From: Candidatus Altimarinota bacterium | GTDB taxonomy: Bacteria; Patescibacteriota; Gracilibacteria; BD1-5; UBA6164 | Length of the DNA: 49,227 bases | Direction: 5' to 3' | NCBI GenBank assembly: GCA_028719245.1 | Contig: JAQUKG010000002.1 | Coordinates: 1-49,227 of the forward strand | Shown here: piece by piece, positions 21,076-34,900 of the stretch | How the letters are laid out: each line of letters opens with the position of its first letter | Position numbering within the stretch: position 1 is the stretch's first letter | Position numbers and translations under genes: made by a program | Notes under the pieces: model-generated | What the model saw: the letters and a program-made list of their open reading frames with translations, nothing else | Database searches by the model: none | What the model was told of the DNA's origin: nothing

Positions 21076-21157
21076 CCCCCTCCTAACCTCCCTCTTATCA
21101 AGGGGAGGAACTAGAATTCCCCTCCTTGACAAGGGAGGGGCCAGGGGAGGGTTTATT
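21073..21157. repeat. REP-like inverted repeat element after atpD
   Basis: A GC-rich block reading TAACCCCCTCC...CAAGGGGAGG, then a short CTAGAATT spacer, then CCCCTCCTTGACAAGGG...GGGAGGGTTTA. The two halves are imperfect inverted copies (about 36 bp each), each containing its own hairpin. The first three bases are the atpD stop codon. Same design as the element after atpA. Confidence 0.75.
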
Positions 21158-21174
21158 TCTTAAAAAATGACACT

Positions 21175-21603
21175 ATGAAACTAGAAATCCTATCATTTAA
21201 CTGAAAATTATTTAAAAGTGAAACTGTATCTTCTGTTACAGCTATGACAAAAGCTTGAGAAATAACTGTTTTAAGTAATCATTCAGCACTTATTACATCT
21301 TTAAAACCTTCTGTTTTAAGAGTTGTTTATCTTGATGAAAATAATATGAAACAAGAAAAAGATTTTGCTATTTGAGGTTGAATTTTGGAAGTTGCAAATA
21401 ATTCTATGAAAATACTTATAGATATGCTTATTTCAGTTGATGAAGTTGATTTAAATTTAGCCGAACAAGCTAAACAAAAAGCTCTTGAAATGATGGAAAA
21501 ATACAAACATTCAGCTGATAGAGTTGATATGGAAAAATTTATTGAAGCTGAAGATATGCTACTCAAATCAATTGCTCAATTAAAACTTTGAGAGATAAAA
21601 TAA
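21175..21603 (+). CDS. atpC: ATP synthase F1 subunit epsilon
   Basis: 142 residues. The N-terminal beta sandwich reads LEILSFNGKLFKSETVSSVTAMTKAGEITVLSNHSALITSLKPSVLRV, matching the epsilon family 'G......L.NH.P....L..G'. A two-helix C-terminal part (LAEQAKQKALEMMEKYK onward) completes it. It links the gamma shaft to the c-ring and can inhibit ATP hydrolysis. The ATG at 21166 is out of frame and stops after four codons, so 21175 is the start. Confidence 0.9.
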
Positions 21604-21657
21604 TATGGGATTATATAATAGAACAAAACTTTGTTATTATCACAATAGATTAGAGAT

Positions 21658-21689
21658 TTAATAAATAAATTTTAAAATTTATTTATTAA
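21658..21689 (+). terminator. 32-bp perfect palindrome after the ATP synthase genes
   Basis: TTAATAAATAAATTTT and its exact reverse complement, with no loop. It lies between atpC and the YbaK-type gene. It is entirely A/T, so whether it terminates or only attenuates is uncertain. Confidence 0.5.
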
Positions 21690-21698
21690 CTAAGATAT

Positions 21699-22172
21699 AT
21701 GACAAAATTATATAATAATATAATGGATATTCTTAAAAATAATAATGTGATTTTCAAAGAATATTCCCATTGACCTATACTGAATTATGAAGATGCACTA
21801 AGAGAACAACAAATACATAATTGGGATTGAGTAGAAAGTAAAAATGTCTTTATGACAAATAAAAATTGAAAATATTATATATTTGTAACATTTCAATGAC
21901 AAAAAGTTGATTTTAAACTTTTGAAAGATATTTTATGAGAAAAACTTTCAATGTGTAATGAAGAAGAAGTTAGAGATATTATAAATTGTGTTCCTTGATG
22001 TATTGCACCATTTTGATTTTCGTATGATATACTAACAATAATTGATAAAAGAGTATTTTGACTCTGAAAATATTTATTTAGTCCTTGAGTTGTAGATAAA
22101 ACTATAGGGATGAATTCAATGGACTTACAAAAAATTTTTAATAATACAAAAAATATTATTTTTATTAACTAA
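21699..22172 (+). CDS. YbaK/EbsC-type aminoacyl-tRNA deacylase
   Basis: 157 residues. Residue ranges match the YbaK/ProX editing fold: SKNVFMTNKNGKYYIFVTF, a KLLKDILGEKLSM helix, and the family block CVPGCIAPFGFSYD ('PG.V.PFGL'). Such proteins hydrolyse mischarged aminoacyl-tRNA, for example Ala- or Cys-tRNA(Pro). The catalytic Lys of the family probably corresponds to the Lys of SKNVF. It lies after the ATP synthase genes and 6 bp before ppa. Confidence 0.8.
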
Positions 22173-22178
22173 TTTACT

Positions 22179-22763
22179 ATGGCAAATATAGACCACAAAC
22201 CAAGCAAATATATGCTTAATTTACTCCATGTTTTACCAGCTTTTGCTGATGAAGAAAAAGGTATAATAAATTCAATTATTGAAGTAAAAGCTTGAACTAT
22301 CAATAAATACGAAATAATTACAGAATGTTGAGCTTTAAAGCTTGATAGAGTTGGATATAGTTCTTTAACATATCCTTTTACATACTGAGCAATTCCTTGT
22401 ACTTGGGATTTAGATTGAGATCCTTTAGATGTAGAAATAGTTTGAGTAACTGAGGAAATTATTCCATGAGCTGTTGTTGAACTTAGAATTCTATGAATTA
22501 TGAAATTTGATGATTCAGGTGAAGTTGATGATAAAGTAATTGCTGTAGTAAATGATGATAAAAGAAATTCTCACATAAAATCAATAGATGATTTATGAGA
22601 ACAATTTATAAAAGAAACGACTTATTATTGGGAACATTATAAAGACTTAAAAAAACCTTGAACTTGTAAAGTTGAATGATTTTTTTGAGTTGAAGAAGCT
22701 GTAAAAATCATAAAAGAATGTGAAGAAAGATATGTAAAAGAATATTTACCAAAATTTGATTAG
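22179..22763 (+). CDS. ppa: Inorganic pyrophosphatase
   Basis: 194 residues. Family I soluble PPase: KYEIITECGALKLDRV, the diagnostic GDPLDVEIVG with metal-binding Asp residues in DLDGDPLDV, and VNDDKRNSHI. It splits PPi to phosphate, pulling biosynthetic reactions forward, and supplies phosphate for ATP synthesis, which suits its place behind the ATP synthase genes. A terminator follows at 22792. Confidence 0.95.
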
Positions 22764-22791
22764 AAAAATTAATTTTTAAGTATAGTTTTAA

Positions 22792-22827
22792 AAGAGAAAT
22801 ATTTTTTAATATATTTCTCTTTTTTTG
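22792..22827 (+). terminator. Intrinsic terminator after ppa
   Basis: AGAGAAATAT, loop TTTTTTA, then ATATATTTCTCT (one unpaired position near the loop) followed by a T run. It closes the ATP synthase-ppa transcription group before the giant gene. Confidence 0.85.
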
Positions 22828-22850
22828 TGTTTAAAAAAGCAAATTTTCTT

Positions 22851-22878
22851 TTGAAAAAAAACAAATTTATGATAGAAT
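22851..22878 (+). promoter_or_regulatory. Predicted sigma-70-type promoter of the giant gene
   Basis: TTGAAA at 22851-22856 and TAGAAT at 22873-22878, separated by 16 bp, about 30 bp ahead of the ATG at 22910. The preceding gene has its own terminator, so a promoter is expected here. AT-rich DNA gives many chance matches. Confidence 0.45.
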
Positions 22879-22909
22879 AAGCTAAATAATTATTTTAATA
22901 TATTTTTAT

Positions 22910-25900
22910 ATGCAAAATTACACTAAATTTCAAAAATTTATTTCATTTTTACTTATTTTTTCAATATTATTTTCATTTACAATTAATATAAAGTTCTTTG
23001 GTTTTATATGAACTATTTTTGCTTCAGACAATAAATATTACAATATTGTTTCTATTTTTGTTGAAGATAATATTTATAATGATATTAAAAATGATATAAA
23101 TATATATGCTAAAAATATTCAAAATACACTTGAAAATACAAAAACTATAATTATTCCAACTAAGTCAGATGAAGATCCTTTTAATATAGCTTCAGTAAAT
23201 GAAAAATTATATTTTGAGTGAACACAATGATTTTTTTGAGATAAATGAAATTCAAAACTTATAGGAAGTGTATTTGTATGAAACTTACCTTTACCTGTTG
23301 TTGAAAATGATTGAAATTATGAAAAAACAGTTTTCCCTTATGTTGATTTTGAAGATAAAAATTATATTTTCAATAATGAAACTAAGACTTATAGTTTAAA
23401 TACTAGTAATATAAAAGATCCAAAAGCAGAAATCTGGCATTGATTTATTTCACCAAATACTTGAAATAAAAGTGAAGATATAAAAGAAATCAAGGATTAC
23501 TTCACAAAAAATAATGATTATTATTTATGAGAGTGAAATTTTAAAAAGAGTGAATGAATATTAAATTGAAATGCAAAAGAAGAATTGATAGGAGGTTATG
23601 AACCATATGTTTTTTATTATGATCAATTTAGAGAATCAAAAGCTGTAAATTATACGGATTTCAAAGCTTATGAGTGATATTTACAAAATATTGAAGATTT
23701 AATTTATAATAGGTTTTCAAAAGAACTAGCTGAAAAATTAAAACAAAATTATTTTTGATCTAATCAAAGTTTAATTTCACAAATCTCTGGATTATTATGA
23801 GATTGAGTTAAAATAGATAGCTCTTTGTTATGACCAACTACACAAAATATTCCAGATATTCAAACTAAAGATATAATTAAAAATACAACAAAAAATTTTA
23901 TTCAGATATTCAACAGTGCATCTTTATGAGAATTTAAAAAAGATGTTCATAATTCTTGAAGATATAACTCTTGATCAACTAAAGTAAATATGGATAGTGT
24001 TCCTTATTTGGTATCAAGTATTGACTCCTTATCTAGTGCAGTTATAAAAAATGTTAATTATGATTTGGAAAATTATATTGATGATTTAGTAAAAAAATGA
24101 TTATCAAGGGATATTTCTATTCCAGATAATTTTGTAATTTGAGATTCTAATAATTGAAATTCTACTTACAATAATTTTTTATATTGAGACCAAGTAAAAG
24201 ATATTTCAAATGCTTCTTCTTGCTCTATTTATAGATGATCAACTTACAATAGCTGAACATTAGTAGAAGCAAATAGATGATATAATATAAATTTGGTACA
24301 AGCTGATATAAATAAATGTACATACGGTGAAACTAATTGATATTGGGGATGAAATAGTCCATTAAACTTAAATCCAGATAATAGTTCTTGAATAATTTGG
24401 AGGTTAAAATCTAGTGATTTCAAAAATGCAATTAATCCAATTTATGATATAGTTTGATGATTAAAAACTAGTGATACAACAAAAAATCCAGATCCAAGAA
24501 ATTGTTTTGATAATAATTTAATTTTGACTAAAAGGATAACAACAGATGAATGAGGTTGATTTAAAATATGATTTTTAGCTTGAAAATCAAATTATCAAGT
24601 TCCTATAAATTGACAATCAGCTATGTGATGGAGTTGTTCTACAACCAATCAAAATCTTTGATATTCTTATAATTTTGATTACACATATAGTCATTTTCCA
24701 ACATTATCATCATCTAATTGCGAAATTCAGTATTTAAAATTAGATTGAGTTAACATTAAAACTTATTCAAATAATAATTGTGAGGTATATACTACCGGTG
24801 GAAGTAATGGTTCTATTAATAGTGAAGAAAATGGTCTTGGTGGTTGATTTTGATGATGATGAACTACAACAACTCAAACTCAAACAGTAAAAACTCTAAA
24901 TTTTCATAAAATATCTTCTTATATTACTCATAAATCTCCAACGGCTGATGAGTTAATTAAGCAAACAAAATATATGGTTTCACCAAATCTACCAATTGAT
25001 AAAGATAGATATATAGATTTTATTTCGGCTGATAATACTTATTGAAAAATAAATTATCCATATTTGTTTAGAATAGTTTTAGATGATAAAAATGAATTTA
25101 ATATTGAAAATGCAAAAGTTCAATTACAAAAATATTTAGATAATAAATCTAAAGAACTAAATGATTTAATAACTGCAAAAAATCCGTCTAAACTTTCTTG
25201 ACTAGATTTAACTATTTACTCATTGCTAAAAACATGAAATTATCCAACAGCTAATATTGATTTATATAAAATATTAGAAAATAAACCAGATAAGGAAATA
25301 GAAATATTTTGAAATAAAAAAACTCTTAGTTATATAGATACTTTAATTTTTTCAATTTATCGGAATAATTTAAATTCTGTTTCAGCAAAATATAAATTTG
25401 TTTTTGAAAATTACCTATGAGACCAATTTTGATGAAATAATTTTGATTTCTTTTTACCAAAAAATAAAAAACAATATGAAATTTCATATTTATGAGCTTC
25501 TTGAGATTCTCAAAATATGTATGTAAAATTAGATCCCAATGAAAAAGCAGATAATCCATTTTCAGATATTATAGCAAATAATTCAATACTAAACAATTAC
25601 TTACTTTGAGTTAGATCAACAACATCAAATAATTGAGGTGCAAATTTTAAATGTGCTCCTCCAGAATGAGTCCCTATTTGGCAATGGCTTCCAGCTGTAA
25701 TATGTCGGTTAAAAGATATGTTACCACCAAAAATTTCTATTACAAATTGAAATTGTTGATTAAATCTTGTGTCTCAAGATTCAGATTGATGATATTTAGA
25801 TAATACAGATGATAATAAAAATTGAATTAATGATTATTTAGAAAATGAATTGGGAAGCTGAAGTTTGGAACTTAAAACGGACTCAAATAAATATTATTAC

Positions 25901-28900
25901 AATAGGGTTTGAAATCTTGAAGCAAATTTATTAAATTCTTCTTGAAGTGCTATACTTTTTGATAATAATTCAAATATTTATTTTGAATTACAAAAAGTTG
26001 AAATTCCAGTTGATGATAAAAAAGATTTTAATAATACAAATAAAAAGGTTATCTTTGATAATGACAATGTTAATCTTAATACAAGCGATGCTTATAAAGA
26101 TGCTTTAAAATATGTATCTTTTAAAAATTTAAACTCTCCCACAAAACAGTGAAAAGCAATATACAGTTTTGTCACAAAATCAAGCGAAGCAAATATTACA
26201 TTTAAGGCTTCAATAAAATTAAAAGATCAAAAATGAAATATAGTTATTTACAAAAGCTGAACAAAAACTATTCAAGTTAGATGAGATTTATTTTATGGAA
26301 CAAATTATAAATTATCTCAATATGCTTGAGAATTAACTCTTGATTCTTGAGTTAATTCTATTATAGCCTCTGATAACCAAAGTATATTTCTAATTCAAGA
26401 TTCTAATTTTGATACTCAAAAATCTAGTCTTTGAACTTTAAATAGTTTATCTAATTCAAAGGAAAAATTATTTATTTCATTGTCAAATAAAGATAGATTA
26501 TGAAAAGATTTAAATGTAGATTATCCATTAATTCTTAAAATAACTAACAAAGATTGAAATATAATTAAAAATAGTGTAATAAATGAAATAACTTGAAATA
26601 TTTGATTATGAATTTTTAAAGAAACTTGAACATTTAATATTGAAATAAAAGATAAATCTTGATTTATAATCAAAAAAGAAATTGATATTATTCCAGATGT
26701 TGCAGTCAAAATTGATCCAAAATTATCCACTACTTTAATGGAAAAATCTTGAGTTATAACTACGAATGTTTTTAGTATTTACGATAAATATTGAAATCCT
26801 ACTGTATGAGATAGTTATAATGTAGAAGCCTCTATTTCATGAAATAGTTTAACTTTTGGAGATGGAACTACTTCTTGAGATTTTAGAGTTTATGAATGAT
26901 TTAAATTGTTTAGACTAAAATCAACTTCAAATTCTTGAGATTCTAGTATTACTTTTAAATTAAAAGTAAATGATGTTGTTGTTGATACAAAAACTGTTAA
27001 TGTATCAGTTGTTGATAAAATTAACTTCAATATTGAATGATTATCAAATCAAGTTAAAGTTTGAAATATTAGTTATAATTTTAATTTAAAAATATTAAAT
27101 TCTAATTCTCAGGCTTCATTTAATTCTAGAGCATATTTAATTTCAAATAATGCTTATATTTCACCAGATCAAGAATTTATTGATATAAAGGATAATTTTT
27201 GATCTTGAAGTTTTATGACAAAAACTAGGGCTTGAGAAAAAATAAATCTTGAATTCAAAATTGAATGAGTAAAAGATTCAATTTATAAACAAATTGATAT
27301 TTTGCCAGATACAGCTTTAAAATTAAATTTATGATTATCAAAATCAAAAATTGAAGCAAGTACTAATTCTACTTCAACTCTTTATGTAGAGGTAAAAGAT
27401 AGATATAATAATACTATTTGGAATGATAATTCTACACAATTAAGTATAAGTATCCCCTATAATTATTCACATATAATAAAATCAAATACTTCTACACAAA
27501 CAGTTTCAAAATGAAAAGCTTTATTTATTATAAATTGAACTAATCAGCCGTGAACAGCATATTTTAAGGTGTCTTCAAATCCAAGTTTATCAAATAATAA
27601 AATTGAAATAATATGACAAGCTTGATTTAAAAAAGATAAACTTGATTTAATCTCTTGAATGAGAGCATCTTGAGTATTATCAATAACTTGAAAACTATTT
27701 TTTGAGGAATACGATTTAGAAAATTATAGATTCAAATATTATAATAAGAATTTATTACAAAACTCAGAAAATTTTAAGTCATTAAGTTCAACTGTTCAAA
27801 CACAACTACTAAATTTATTTGATGATAACAATAAAATAACTATTTCTTGAGTTTGAGAAAATGCTTGAAAAATAGAAACATTTTACTTTTGGAATAAAGA
27901 TAAAATAACTGGGAAAAAGTATAATTGACTTTATACAACACTTTTATGAAGTAATTATTGAGATATAACTGTTAAAGATAATCTAGCAAATTCTATATTA
28001 TTTGATAAAGATAATAGATCTTTAGCTATAACTTCTACTTTGGATAATTTAGAGAAATCTCAAGAAGTAATAAATATAAAACCAGATGGAAACATAGCTA
28101 TAAATAATAATTTAAATGATTTATCTCAAGATATTTCTACAAATTTTAATATAATTAATTCTTGAGACTTAGAAATGGTTTCAACTAATAATACTTTTGA
28201 TAATATTATTTCAAAGATTTATTTTAACTTCAAAAATTTTAATTTAACAAATTGTGATGATATAGATTTAAAAACTTGCATAAATAAGAATGAAAATATA
28301 CTTGCTTTAAAAGCTTCAACGGATTATTTGATTAATTATAATAGTTCAAATTCTTCATTAAAAGATAAAGATTGAAATATTATTTTTAGTGTTTCAAATA
28401 ACTGAAAAATTACTAAATCAACTTTTACTTCACTAGAAATTTCAACGGATTATTCTAATTGATTTGTTTTAGATATACTAAATAATTGAGAGTTAGCTTG
28501 AAATCTTGCTATAAAATTTTCCTGAAATTCACAAATAAATTTTATAAGAGATATAAATGTTTTAAATAGTTCTTTAAATTTGCAAACAAACTGATGAATG
28601 GTTATTTATTTAGATTCCAGAGATTATTATTCTCAAAAGAAATATTTATGAAATTCTACAAAAGGTAAAATTTGATATTCTATTTCATATAATGACCCTT
28701 TTGCTTCTGATACAAAAACACTAAATTCTTTTTCAAATAATTTTTCAAAATGATATGAAGATTTTCAAACTGATGGTTGAATTTGATGGAAAGAAGATAA
28801 TAAAACTTTATTATCTTTTGCTGCTGGAAAAAGTGTTTGAGAGGCAACTAAAGATTATATGAGTTTTTCATTAATTAATCTTTGAGATCCAGTAATTAGT

Positions 28901-31900
28901 CTTAAGCAAATAAAAAAGAAATTACCTTGAACTTCTGTTGATAGAAAATTTGATTCTTCAATTTGATACCTTGTTTCTAAAGATCCTGATAATATTAGTT
29001 ATTCTACATTTGATTATAATAATGATGGAATAATAGATATAGCTATTTTAAAAAGAACTTGATTTATAGAATTACTTGAATGAACAACAGATTTGAAAAA
29101 CTTCATAAACAGATGAAATTTAGTTTATTTATCCGATTTATCAACCAAATCAACTATTCAAACTGGAGACTTTAGTTGAGATTGATATGATGATATAGTT
29201 GTTTTAAATAAAAATAGACAACCAGTATTACTGTCAAATAATAAAAAAGATTTTTCCAGAATTAACTTAAATTTACATTTAAATTGAATAATAAGTCAGA
29301 TAATATCAAGAGATATGGACTTAGATTGAAAAAATGATTTAATTACTACAGATGATTTTGGAGAAATAAATATAAATTATTGAACTTCAACAAATTGAGT
29401 ATTTACCAAATTAAAAGTAGCTGATTGAAAATGAGTTACTCTAAACTGAACAACAATGAAAGCTTGATGAGCCGTTTATTTTGACTGATTATACCAAATT
29501 CCTAAAGATAAAACTGATACTTATTTGACAGAAAGTCAACAATTACTTCAATCTCAACAATCTACAACTACTACAGATGATAATTATTTTAATGAATCAA
29601 TGGTTGATAAATTGGTATTTACTCAAATGAATTATTGAACTGAGAGTGTAACTTCATCTTCAAATTCTAATGAAGAAAATAAACAATCAATATTAAATAA
29701 TCTTCCAGATTTATCAACTTTAAGTGCTTGATGATTAGAAGCAGATAACAGTTCAATTACAGATTTTATTACAAATACAGCTGAAGATTTAAACCCATGA
29801 AATAATATTTATGATAGTGTAAATCAAAATAAATTAACCACATTTATAAAAAGTGAATATAGTGAATATGAATTATTAAATGTAGAAAAGAATTATATTG
29901 ATGAAAATTCAGGTTCTCTTGCTTGATGAGATATAGTAAAATTAAATATAAAAATCACAAATAATACTAATAAAAAGATAAATAATGTGGCTTATGTTGA
30001 TAAAATACCAGATCCATTTTTTCTATCAACGGATAGTTTGATCTCATTAAATATAGGGTGAAAAGAAATTAAACAATCTGATATTTTACTAAAAAGTTCT
30101 CCAAGTGATGACTATACATTTTTATTAGATAGTTATAAAGATTCTTGAAATGAAAAAAGTATTTCACTAAATCCTTGAGAAAGTATTTTTCTGTGAGTTT
30201 ACTTAAATACAAATGCTTTCACATTTTGATTTATAGAAGTTTGAGATTTTGATAATACTACAGAGCACTGAGATATTATTTTTAAAAACAAAAATGAAAA
30301 TTGTTGACAAAAATTTGATCTTTATAAATCAATTACAAAAAGAGGTTATGAATATTTAGAAAAAGTATGAGTTTGTCAAAATGATTTACCAGATTCTATA
30401 GCCCAAAATGCAATAGACACAAATAATAATTGAATTCCTGACTATATTGATGATTTATCAACAAGTGCAGAAAATTCTTGAACAGAAATAGTTGATTTTG
30501 CAAAAGAGAAACTTTGAGAAATAAACAAAGATAGTGATTGAGATTGAGTTATAGATAGTAATGATTCTTCACCAGATAGAAATAATGATGATGATTTTAT
30601 GAATTCTTTAGATTGAATAAATTCACAAGTTGATAGTATAATGTGAACAATTGATACAATTTCAGACTGATTATCTTGTTGATTTTGATGAGGTTCTTGT
30701 TTATCTATGCCAATAAATGCCGCACCGTTAGCACCTTGAAGTTCAATAGCTGCATTTTGATTACCTGCTATTCCAGCATACCCTTCAATGTTTGAAAATC
30801 CCTTAAGTTGATTTCCAATATTTTCAGCTATGACTTGGTGTATGCCTATTCCTGGTTGATGTATACCATTTGTTTGGCCACCAATTCCTGGTTGATGATG
30901 ATGATTATTTTTCTGAACTTTGCCATTAAATTATTTTAGATTATTTATAACTCCAACATTAACTTGAGCAGTTTGAGTCGCAGCATGTTTTTGAAATCCT
31001 TTAATGTCATTAGTATATTGGCCTCCTTGAGTACATCCTTTAGTTCCTTGATGAAATTGTATCGTTGCCGCTGCTCCTTTATTTGGATGTAAAGATGATT
31101 GATCTGATTGAGAAATATATAATGTGGCAAGCAGTTCTCCTTGAACAGATATAGTAAATTGAAATTGTAACTGAGATAATAACTCTACAAAAACACCTTA
31201 TTTATGAGATACAGTTAAATCATATTTACAATACAAAAAGACTTGAGTCAAATCTAAATCATTAGTAGATGCTATTAAAGATTCTTTTTCAACTGTAGCA
31301 AAAGGTTCTGGAGGTTTTCAAATATCTTGAGGACCATTGTTGAATATAAATTGATGATGAAGTTGAGATTGAAGTTTTGATATGTCAATTGATGTCGAGG
31401 CCTTAAAAAGCTGAAATTTTCAAGATGTAATAAAAATTAAAATGACTAGAATTTCTGCTTTTCCTGATTTTATAATGGAATGGGCAACTAGACAAATAGA
31501 AGAAATAGCAAATAAACTAACGGATTTTCCAACAGTTTTTGTAATATTACCTGACTTTAGTTGAATTTTAGATAGTTGATGGAAGGATTTTATAAAGAAC
31601 TTAAAAGACAGTTTTAATAAATGAGAATGAAATATTAAGGCTAAACAAAATCAAATTCAATCGCAAATAGATGCTATCAATAATGCTAAACCAAAGAAAG
31701 ATTGCGAAAAAGATCAAATTTGATGTACTTTAGATAGTCTTGAAACAAGTAAATTAGCTATAAAAAAAGCAGTAACAACAAATGATACTATTTGATGAAT
31801 AAAATGAGCTTATGAGTTTATATCTACTTTACCAATGATATCAATTCAAACTCAAAAAGTAACTTTAAATGTTCCTTGGCCTGATAAAAAAACCATAGAA

Positions 31901-34900
31901 AAGGCATTGGCTGATTTTGAAGCTACAAAAAAACAATGGACTCAAGAACTAGAAAGAGCTCAAAAAGATTGGAATATAAATAATTATACAACTGTATGAA
32001 ATCAAAACTCAGTAAATCAAGATTGAAATAGAGAAAAAATTGTAATTAATACAAAAAATTTAATTAATTCTATTGATAAAAATATTGAGATATTAAATGA
32101 TTATAAAAATTTTCCAGAAAAAATCTATAAAATGTTAAAAATTAAAGAAATTCGGTTAAATCAAGTATTGTGTTATTTGGAAACAATAACAAAAATTACA
32201 GGTTGACGGATTTGAGATAATTGAAAAAGATTTAAAACTTGGGTTGAACTATATATATTAATAAAAGCTATACTTAAATCATGGCAATTACTTATTGATT
32301 TATTTATTGACTATAATGCTTCTTGTCATCAATGTAAAAATGAAAGATATGATTTAATGTATTTTATCTGGAAGTTAATTAGTGCAATAATTCCAAAGAT
32401 TCCAGTTATACAATTTCCAAAATGGCCAGATATTTATATAGATTTACATAATATAAGAGTTCAATTAAATCTTTTAATTCCAGAATTTGAGTTAAATTTT
32501 AGACCTATAGTTATACCTCATTTACCTAGATTATATCTTCCTAGTAGTCCAAATGTAAATATAAATATTCCTTCTTTACCATTATTACCAAAACTTATAC
32601 TTCCTGAATTACCATTATTACCTTCTATTCCAAAGATAGAACTGCCAAATTTACCACCCCCACCAAAATTACCAAAATTATTTTCTTCAATAGAATGAGT
32701 TTTAAAAATATTAAAACTAGTTACAAAAATAATGTGTATTTTAAAAACTAGCCCTTTTGTTCCAGAACGGAGGGCTTGAGATCAAATAGCATTTATAACA
32801 GAAAGATGATGATTTTTAAATTTAGATTTCTTAGATATTTCTTTACCACAATTTTCGTTTCCTTTTGTTGATGCTATAAAAATTACCACTTATGTCAATT
32901 TGGAAGTAGATATAGAATTTTTAGTAGAAATGGCTAAACAAATGGCATTACCATTAAATACTTTTACAAATGATATTGTAAATATGTTAAATATTGGTAT
33001 TTGAGATTTAGATTTTAGAAATATTATTCCTCAAAATATAGATGTAAATATTAATTCAAACTGATCGGTAAATGTAAATACAAGTTACAAGACTGATAAT
33101 AAATCTGATAAGATAAATATCTATAATTTTGCTAAATTAATAGCATTGAACTTACTAAAATTACATGAAACTATTAATAAAGATTCAAAAATTGAGTTGA
33201 GTAATGATGATTTTAAAAAAGAAGTTTCAAAACAACTTGCAAATATTTCAGATGAAAAGATTGTTTGAGTTTGGCAAAATACTTTGAATTATTCTTTTTC
33301 TAAAGAAAATAAGTTAATTGATGACTTAATAAAAAATAATGAAAATAAATGGAATGAAGTTAAAAGTATATTTAATGAAGAAAAAGAAATAAATAATAAT
33401 TTAATAAAAGAAATTGATAAAAGATTGTTAGAAACTCCAAAAGATATTATTTTAGCTAATATTTATAAAATTGATAATTCAAAGGATTATAATACTAGAT
33501 TAGAAAAATATAATTTAAAAGCTCTAAATTCTATTGCTAATTTATATACAAAACAAAATACAACTGATGATATAAAATCAGAGGCAAAAAATATATTAAA
33601 TCAAGTAAATGAATGATTAACCAGTTTTTCAGATAAGTTAGATGAAACAAAAAAAGCATTTAGTAATGTTAAAGTTAATCATATAAATATTCCAAATAAA
33701 TCAAAAGAAATAGCATATAATCCAATAAATTCAACCAATAATGCATTAAAACCTAATAAATTACTAGCAAATAATACTACTACTTCAACTACAACAAATA
33801 CCCAAACTCAATCAACAACTTGAACTTGTAATACAACAAATTGATGATACTCATATGTTTATAAATGAATTTACATGATTGAAAAATACCTAAATAAAAA
33901 GATTAGTTATTTACTTTTTGATTATTTAGATGAATTGGGGTGAAAAGAGGTTTCTAAGGAAGAAGATTTTGATAATGATTGAGATAAAGATGTAATTTAT
34001 ATGGTTTGAAATGAAATATTTATAAAAGAGAATCTAACAAACCAGAAACAAGTAAAAGAATATTATGATTGAAATCCATTATTTTTAAATAGTTCTGATA
34101 ATAAATTTTATAATAATGATTTTATTGAGTCAGTTAATGGGTTTGATGAATCAATTAGTAGTAATTCAAATGTAAACATTAAATTTCTTGATTCTACAAA
34201 TTCAGATATTTCAAATTATAAAACTGAATTTTATGAAATAGTTGATAAATTTGATGATTTAATGAATTGATTTAAATCAACTTATATTCCTGGAAATATT
34301 AAAAAATATGTAATAGATTCTTTTAGAGATATTGATGATATAACTATTGATAAGAACATAACAAATGATTGATATATTGTTAGGAAAAATCTTGCATATA
34401 TAAATAATGTTTGAAATTTAGCTTGAGTAAAGTTAAAAACAAAAGAATTATTAAACTTAGCTAGTGATATTAATTCAAATAAGGAAATAACTATAAATGC
34501 TTGAACACAAATCTATTCAACATCTGACAGTATTAAATTAACTTATTATTTATACAAAGATAAAGATAATGAATTAAAATATAAAGATATAAACTTAAAT
34601 AATTATTCTAATATAACTTTTGATGAAGATATAATTTTGGTTTGATTAACTTGAGATGCTTATGTAGAATGAGGAAGTAATATTGAATTAACTTGAAGTT
34701 CAATTATCTGATATGTCAAAAAACCTTTACTTCCTTGAGCAAAAATTGAATTATCTCAGGATACAACAAATACTAATACGACTTCATATATAAGTATAAA
34801 ATATTATGATGATAGTATTACTGATTTAGACTTTAGTGAAGTTAAATATTATGAATTATATGATTTATGATATAAATCTGATTCCTATTTAATAAGAACT

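Noticed and set aside
21166-21183. Alternative ATG for atpC at 21166
   Set aside because: Stops after four codons; the ATG at 21175 gives the full epsilon subunit.
21605-21662. Short frame of 18 residues after atpC (MGLYNRTKLCYYHNRLEI)
   Set aside because: No supporting context; ends inside the 32-bp palindrome and looks like chance.
30945-31130. Minus-strand frame opposite the giant gene
   Set aside because: Antisense shadow of the Gly/Pro-rich block; no homology-like pattern or promoter.
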